Below are positions 33,736 through 37,864 of a stretch of 37,864 bases of DNA, in pieces. The notes under the pieces were generated by a model, which did no database searches, was not told the DNA's origin, and saw only the letters and a list, made by a program, of their open reading frames with translations. The translations under genes and the position numbers were made by a program. Source of the DNA: JAKORR01 sp964608495 (GTDB taxonomy: Bacteria > Armatimonadota > Zipacnadia > Zipacnadales > FEN-943); assembly GCA_964608495.1 (NCBI GenBank), contig CAZSOQ010000015.1, forward strand, positions 1 through 37,864, in the 5' to 3' direction. The number at the start of each line of letters is the position of its first letter. Position 1 is the stretch's first letter.

Positions 33736-33744
33736 ATTATAGCA
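33736..33744 (-). promoter_or_regulatory. Extended -10 promoter (TGcTATAAT) 12 nt before the lptD-like ATG
   Basis: On the minus strand TGC (33744-33742) precedes a perfect TATAAT (33741-33736), the extended -10 form. The -35 region is weak (TTCCGT at 17 bp). Only 12 nt separate the -10 from ATG 33723, so transcription should begin roughly 5 nt before the start codon, giving a near-leaderless mRNA in which the AAGGG sequence would be partly lost. Confidence 0.6.
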
Positions 33745-34161
33745 GCCCGAGGGGAGCGACGGAAGGAGTGCGTGGCCAGGCTGCGAAATCCGGAGGGCCC
33801 GGGGCGCCGGCCTGTCCTGCCGTGTCCCGAGATGCCAGGCGACGGGCCGAATCCCCCCCGAGGGCGTGCAGAGCGCCCACCTGTCTCAGCCGGGACCGTC
33901 GCCCGGGCCGGGCCTGCACCGACCCAGGGCCCAGGGCCTTCTCCGCGATGCTTAGACAGCCCGGGCGCCGGAAGGTGTTGGCTCCGGGGCCCATCGGCGN
34001 NNNNNNNNNNNNNNNNNNNNNNNNNNNNNNNNNNNNNNNNNNNNNNNNNNNNNNNNNNNNNNNNNNNNNNNNNNNNNNNNNNNNNNNNNNNNNNNNNNNT
34101 CGGCGACGGGCGGCGCGGTCGGGGGGCATACCCGAGGCAGGCCCAGGGAAGGTGACCAGAC
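33745..34161. other. Divergent region between the lptD-like gene and thiD, containing an assembly gap
   Basis: About 317 readable bases and 100 Ns at 34000-34099. No recognisable gene; I looked for a TPP riboswitch for thiD (CTGAGA and ACCTGAT-type elements) and do not see one in the readable part. GGGAAGGTGACC precedes the thiD ATG. The six bases on each side of the N run are the same (TCGGCG), so the contigs may in fact overlap and the gap could be spurious. Confidence 0.6.
34000..34099. other. Assembly gap of 100 N
   Basis: Exactly 100 Ns, a usual placeholder length for a gap of unknown size. TCGGCG directly flanks it on both sides. Confidence 0.98.
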
Positions 34162-34983
34162 ATGCGAGTCGGCGACATTCCCCCCGTGGCCTTGACGATC
34201 GCGGGGTCGGATTCGAGCGGCGGCGCCGGGATTCAGGCGGACCTCAAGACCTTCTCGGCCCTCGGGGTCTACGGTATGTCGGCTCTGACGGCCATCACAA
34301 GCCAGAACACCGTGGGCGTTTCCCGGATACTCGTCCTGCCGCCCGACCTGGTGGCCGCGCAGATCAGGGACGTGGTCACGGATATCGGCTGTCAGGCGGC
34401 GAAGACGGGCATGCTGGGGAACGCCGAGGTGACGGTCGCCGTGGCCACGACGGTCAGGGAGCTGGGTCTGGGCCAGCTAGTGGTGGACCCCGTCATGATC
34501 GCCAAGAGCGGCGATGCGCTACTCGAAGATGAGGCCGTGGAGGCCCTGGTGGAGTACCTGCTGCCCCTGGCCGCCGTGCTGACCCCGAACCTCCCAGAGG
34601 CCGAGCGGTTGCTGGGGCGCTCGATCGCCACGCTGGAGGACATGAGCGCCGCCGCGGCGGAGCTGGGAGAGCTGGGACCGCGAGCCGTGGTGGTGAAGGG
34701 TGGACACCGCGCGGACCAGCCGGCCGACGTGCTGTGGCAGGCAAGGGCCCCGGGCGTGGAGGTGCTGCACGGGCCACGTCTGCCGGCCCGGAGCACCCAC
34801 GGCACGGGGTGCGTCTTCTCCGCGGCCATCGCGGCCGGGCTGGCGAGCGGGATGTCGGTGCCCCAGGCCGTGCGGCGGGCGAAGCTGTTCGTGACCGAGG
34901 CGATCCGCTACGGTCTGCCACTGGGGAAGGGCCATGGCCCGGCGAACGTGCTGGCGGCGGGCAGGATGCTGCCGGGAAGCTGA
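34162..34983 (+). CDS. thiD: Hydroxymethylpyrimidine/phosphomethylpyrimidine kinase
   Basis: Phosphorylates HMP and HMP-phosphate to HMP-pyrophosphate, the pyrimidine half of thiamine. 273 residues, normal length of a single-domain ThiD. Motifs: TIAGSDSSGGAGIQADLKTF (12-31) with the substrate-binding Gly-rich loop, GVYGMSALTAITSQNT, VVDPVMIAKSG, LTPNLPEAERLLG, VVVKGGH, and the anion-hole/catalytic STHGTGC (211-217). No fused ThiE domain. ATG 34162 is preceded by GGGAAGGTGACC. It is convergent with the DUF456 gene, 12 nt away. No other thiamine gene is in the window. Confidence 0.95.
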   Translation: MRVGDIPPVALTIAGSDSSGGAGIQADLKTFSALGVYGMSALTAITSQNTVGVSRILVLPPDLVAAQIRDVVTDIGCQAAKTGMLGNAEVTVAVATTVRELGLGQLVVDPVMIAKSGDALLEDEAVEALVEYLLPLAAVLTPNLPEAERLLGRSIATLEDMSAAAAELGELGPRAVVVKGGHRADQPADVLWQARAPGVEVLHGPRLPARSTHGTGCVFSAAIAAGLASGMSVPQAVRRAKLFVTEAIRYGLPLGKGHGPANVLAAGRMLPGS

Positions 34984-34995
34984 GGGGGAGAAGCG

Positions 34996-35574
34996 TCAGG
35001 GCGAGGCGGCCGGCCAGAAGGCGCCGATGACGGCCATCACTGCCATGGCGCTGGTGAGGATCACCTTGCTCACGGCGCCGAGGACCCGGCCCACGATCGC
35101 CCCGATGCCCGCGCGCCGAGCGTCGTCCGGCTGAGAACCGCGGTGGGTCTCCACCAGATAGGCCACGCCGAAGCCACCGGCGATGGCCCCCGCCAGGGGC
35201 ACTACGACAGCCGCCAGGACCCATCCCACAGGCCCGCCCAGCAGGCCGACCAGAGGCGATAGCACCACTCCAGCGAGGACAGCACCCGTGATCGCCCCGA
35301 ATCCCGCCGCGATGCTGGTCCTGGTGCGCCCGCCGTACCACTTCACCCCCACGAGAGCCATAAGGTTGTCCAGGAGCTCGGCGGCGAGGGTGAGCACGCC
35401 CAGGACGACGAGCACGGTGAGGCTGGGCCGGTGCCAGCCGGTGGCGGCTGAGAAGAGGATGGCGCTGACGAGAACGAGGACGCTGCCGGGGAGCGTGAGG
35501 GCCGCCAGGAGGATGGCCACGGGCTGGCACAGCAGGAATAGGATGGAGCCGAGGACCTTGAGGACGATGGCCAT
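34996..35574 (-). CDS. DUF456-family membrane protein
   Basis: 192 residues from ATG 35574. Four or five membrane helices: VLGSILFLLCQPVAILLAALT, LTVLVVLGVLTLAAELLDNL, a Gly/Ala-rich pair (GAITGAVLAGVVLSPLVGLLGG, VGWVLAAVVVPLAGAIAGG) with small-residue zippers, and a C-terminal hydrophobic VILTSAMAVMAVIGAF. YGGRTRTSIAAGFGAITGA matches the DUF456 consensus (yGa.r.G.S..a..Ga..G). Function of the family is unknown. It follows the NlpC/P60 gene by 16 nt on the same strand, so is probably in its transcript. No good ribosome binding site close by; AAGGA is 13 nt upstream. Confidence 0.8.
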   Translation of the reverse strand: MAIVLKVLGSILFLLCQPVAILLAALTLPGSVLVLVSAILFSAATGWHRPSLTVLVVLGVLTLAAELLDNLMALVGVKWYGGRTRTSIAAGFGAITGAVLAGVVLSPLVGLLGGPVGWVLAAVVVPLAGAIAGGFGVAYLVETHRGSQPDDARRAGIGAIVGRVLGAVSKVILTSAMAVMAVIGAFWPAASP

Positions 35575-35590
35575 GGTCAGCGCCGCGTCC

Positions 35591-36277
35591 TTAGTACATG
35601 CGCCTGGCGCCGGCATACCGCTCCACGTAGTAGGGCTTGCCGAGGCTGGACGTGCGGACGCCCGTCCTGTGGGTGGAGGCATGGATGAACTGGCCGTCAC
35701 CGAGGTAGATGCCGACGTGACTGATGCCTTTGCGGTAGGTGTTCTTGAAGAAGACGACGTCGCCGGGCTGGAGTTGGCCGCGAGCGACCGGGGTGCCCTG
35801 GCGGAAAAGGACGCGGCTGTCGTGGGAGCAGTCAACGCCGAACTGGCGCATGACATACCTGACGAAGCCCGAGCAATCGAAGCCTGAGGGCGACTCCCCG
35901 CCCCGCACGTAGGGATAGCCCAGGTACTTGGCGGCCAGGCTCACGATCTTGGCGCCGGCCTCGGAGGCGGTCTCGAGAGCCGAGGTGAGCGCCGAGCCGC
36001 CCCGCACCTGGCCCGAGGCGATCATGGCAAGCCGCCGCTGGCGCGCGAGGCGCTGCTCGCGGGTGTCCACGAGCCAGCTCGCGATCCAGCCCACCGCGCC
36101 GTTGCTGAAGGCCGCCCGATACCACTGACCCGTGCGCTCGAGGACGAGGAACTTGGCCCCCAGGCCCACGGTCGCGGCCGTGGGGTATTCCAGGCCCGGG
36201 CCCAAGCGCACGTTGAGCTCCGGCCGCGCCGCCCAGCCGACACGGACCGGGTAGGTCTCACCGCCGTCGTCGGTCAC
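35591..36277 (-). CDS. NlpC/P60 cell-wall endopeptidase with N-terminal SH3b domain
   Basis: 228 residues from GTG 36277. The SH3b domain (about 9-70: LNVRLGPGLEYPTAATVGLG, WIASWLV) is a peptidoglycan-binding module; a charged linker follows; the NlpC/P60 peptidase domain (about 105-228) has catalytic C135 (GFDCSGFVRYV), H187 (ISHVGIY) and H199 (FIHAST), and the PGDVVFF turn. These enzymes cut the gamma-D-Glu to diamino acid bond in wall peptides. No signal peptide and no Shine-Dalgarno is seen. It is in the same frame as the upstream SH3b gene: ...Y-T-S-P-Q, TAG, Cys, His, then this GTG codon. It may be expressed by readthrough or coupling, or the TAG may be an error. Confidence 0.88.
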   Translation of the reverse strand: MTDDGGETYPVRVGWAARPELNVRLGPGLEYPTAATVGLGAKFLVLERTGQWYRAAFSNGAVGWIASWLVDTREQRLARQRRLAMIASGQVRGGSALTSALETASEAGAKIVSLAAKYLGYPYVRGGESPSGFDCSGFVRYVMRQFGVDCSHDSRVLFRQGTPVARGQLQPGDVVFFKNTYRKGISHVGIYLGDGQFIHASTHRTGVRTSSLGKPYYVERYAGARRMY

Positions 36278-36283
36278 GTGGCA

Positions 36284-37469
36284 CTACTGAGGACTCGTGT
36301 AGTTGAGCAGCCAGCCGGCGATCCAGCCCTTGTCGCCGTCGGGCATCCGGGCATAGGCCCAGTGGTCGCTCACACCGGTGACGACCACCTTGGCGCCCGC
36401 GGGCAGCTTCGTCTTCAGACCGGCGCCCAGGCTCGGCCCGGACCGCACACAGACCCCGTCGCCCGCCGTCCAGGCCTCCACCTCGATGCCCTCGTCGGCA
36501 GGCAGGCTGCGCAGAGGCTTGGCTTCCACGCAGGGCGAGGGGAAGTTGGGGGGGGCCTGGGGCATGGGAGCGGCCCCGGAAGAGCTGCCGGACCCTCCGG
36601 ACCCGGCCAGCTTCACCAGGCCCGAGTGCACCCAGCCGGCGCGTCCGCCGTGGACCCTGAGCCGGTACCAGTCGTGGTAGCGATCCACGACGTACACGGT
36701 CTGACCCTTGTCCAGGGTCGCCACAACGCCGCCGGAAGTCGAGGGCTTCTCGCGCAGCCGTACGTTGTCGCCGTTGACGAAGCCCTTGGCGCTCTCGACG
36801 CCGCCACTGCTGCCGCTGCTGCTTGACGAGGCGGAAGGCGAGTCCGCCAGCTCGCGGCTCGAGAGCTCCCGCTTGTCGGATTTCCTGAATACGTNNNNNN
36901 NNNNGAAGCGCCACCGTCGCTTCCGCCGCCTCCTCGTGCTCGCGGCTCGCCTCGGCGTCGAACTCCAACATGTCGGTGCGGATCCACCCGTACCCGCCCG
37001 GCGTGCGGCACTTGCGCCAGTCCCCGCGGGTCTCCACGATGTAGACCTTCGCTCCCTGGGCGATAGTGCCGTAGGTGTCGTTGGTAAGCCCTGGGCCCGA
37101 GCGCACGTTGACGTCATCCCGTCTGACCCAGGCGGGCTTGGCGGGAGTGGACTTGGGCTGTTCGCCGGCCTCTCCCGCGAGAGCCCGGCCCTTGGAGACG
37201 CTCAACTCGAGGAGCCACTCGGCGATCCAGCCCTTGGCGCCGTTGGGCAGCTTGCACTGGCACCACTTGTCCCGGAAGGCCAGCACGTAGACCTTGGTGC
37301 CTCTGGATACCGACCCGACCCGCGAGTGGGTCTGCCCCGGCCCGGAGCGCACGATGGCGGTATTGGGTATCACCCAGCCCGGCCGCGGCTCGCTGGCCAG
37401 AACGGGCACCACGGCTGAGGAGAGAAGGAGAAAGGCGGCCCCGATCAGCATCAACACTCTGGACTTCAT
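36284..37469 (-). CDS. Secreted protein with four SH3b domains (contains a 10-N assembly gap)
   Basis: Signal peptide MKSRVLMLIGAAFLLLSSAV with cleavage after VLA (residue 25), then SH3b domains at about 33-90 and 115-170, the gap at 36895-36904, and two more SH3b units (KGFVNGDNVRLREKPSTS..., and DGVCVRSGPSLGAG...GWIAGWLL) ending NYTSPQ at a TAG (36286-36284). Repeated (N/C)VRSGPG and GWI motifs are typical of bacterial SH3 ligand-binding modules. The frame shifts across the gap as written: before it the frame reads ...EATVAL, after it the SH3b-coding frame is offset, so the true gap length is a multiple of 3 (possibly 0), not 10. ATG 37469 is taken; GTG 37472 is directly before it. Together with the next gene it looks like a wall-binding/peptidase pair. 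Confidence 0.85.
36895..36904. other. Assembly gap of 10 N inside the SH3b gene
   Basis: Ten Ns. The frame of the two flanking coding parts fits only a gap length divisible by three. An inverted repeat (GAAGCG at 36905-36910 and CGCTTC at 36918-36923) begins directly at its right edge and may have hindered assembly. Confidence 0.95.
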
Positions 37470-37480
37470 CACAGCCCCCG

Positions 37481-37509
37481 ATTATAGGCGGCACCCCGCC
37501 CGCAGTCAA
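37481..37509 (-). promoter_or_regulatory. Near-consensus sigma70 promoter for the SH3b/NlpC operon
   Basis: On the minus strand TTGACT (37509-37504; 5 of 6), a 17-bp spacer, then TATAAT (37486-37481; 6 of 6). Transcription should begin about 7 nt downstream of the -10, near 37474, which is only 2-5 nt before GTG 37472/ATG 37469. So this mRNA should be leaderless. The strongest promoter visible in the window. Confidence 0.8.
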
Positions 37510-37864
37510 TGGCCTGCGTACGCCTTTGGCCCCTTTGTTACGTTTAGAGCCATAGAACGCGGGGCCCGCCAGTATCCCTTCCCGAGCGGTGCCGTCGCCC
37601 TCTGCAGTCATGGACGCGGCGGAGGGCCCGGTTGTTCCGCTGGCCGTGCCGCGGGCCTCGCGCCCGGCACCCAGGGCGGCGGGGTCCGCTGGTATGGCCC
37701 AACGCCTTGTCCCCTGGCGGCGGCTGGGGCGGGTGCGCGCGTGGCCCGGTCTGTGACGTGCAATCGGGGGGCCACAAACCTTGACTCCCGCCGCTGGCAC
37801 GTGGTAGGCTTGGCCCAACCGCCGGGCGGTGGGCCACCGTGCCGGACGGTCATTGGTTGTGCAA
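37510..37864. other. Intergenic region at the window end, with a rightward promoter candidate and inverted repeats
   Basis: No protein family is recognisable. A plus-strand promoter candidate is at 37781-37810: TTGACT, 18-bp spacer, TAGGCT with a TGG extension. Right after it are two inverted repeats: GGCCCA-a-CCG/CGG-TGGGCC (37812-37835) and ACCGT/ACGGT (37836-37850). The gene it would drive lies beyond the window; the hairpins could be an operator or the start of a structured leader. Confidence 0.4.

Noticed and set aside
33745..34161. TPP riboswitch upstream of thiD
   Set aside because: No CTGAGA or ACCTGAT-type core in the readable bases; the gap prevents a final answer.
1..37864. CRISPR array, insertion sequence, prophage or toxin-antitoxin pair
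   Set aside because: No regularly spaced direct repeats, terminal inverted repeats with transposase, phage structural genes or small paired toxin genes were found.

Overview
The window is a gene-dense, very GC-rich bacterial scaffold (G/C-ending codons throughout, frequent GTG and one TTG start). I see no rRNA, tRNA, transposase, integrase, phage gene or CRISPR array. It carries two runs of N (100 at 34000-34099, 10 at 36895-36904), so it is a draft, probably metagenomic, scaffold. An LptD/OstA-like outer-membrane gene and several lipoprotein or signal-peptide genes indicate a diderm bacterium. The phylum cannot be fixed from the sequence; the mix of HEAT proteins, Gfo/Idh oxidoreductase, propeller glycosidase-like proteins and non-haem UroD-family proteins would fit groups such as Armatimonadota or Planctomycetota (inference only).

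Layout. (1) 1-620, minus: 5' part of mtnA (methionine salvage). (2) 850-12026, plus: a UroD C-terminal remnant, then moxR - DUF58 - transmembrane transglutaminase, cysK, rlmN with a 141-residue basic tail, two-subunit class I fumarase overlapping a TPR-like gene, and a Gfo/Idh/MocA oxidoreductase lacking the usual EKP lysine. (3) 22642-12046, minus: a propeller glycosidase-like gene, addB and addA (overlapping), a C45-type Ntn-hydrolase lipoprotein, and a secreted GH32/43-like propeller. (4) 22934-31821, plus: TauE/SafE permease, NIF3-like protein, then membrane-anchored HEAT protein (870 aa), anchored HEAT protein (358 aa), HEAT lipoprotein (195 aa), secreted helical-repeat protein (439 aa) and a UroD-family protein. 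(5) 33723-31912, minus: LptD-like protein with a long disordered C-terminus. (6) 34162-34983, plus: thiD. (7) 37469-34996, minus: secreted SH3b protein (broken by an assembly gap), NlpC/P60 peptidase with its own SH3b domain, and a DUF456 membrane protein.

The most interesting points are: the SH3b gene and the NlpC/P60 gene lie in the same frame, separated by one TAG codon, and only the upstream one has a signal peptide; two minus-strand envelope genes have -10 boxes (TATAAT) only 11-12 nt before their ATGs, implying leaderless or near-leaderless mRNAs, one with a near-consensus TTGACT-17-TATAAT promoter; a tandem cluster of HEAT/helical-repeat proteins apparently sent to the periplasm by different routes and translationally overlapping a UroD-family enzyme; an RGG-like tail on RlmN; and an apparent Fe-S cysteine set in AddA. 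No single element looks like a new defence or mobile system; the HEAT cluster and the SH3b/NlpC pair are the best candidates for undescribed biology.
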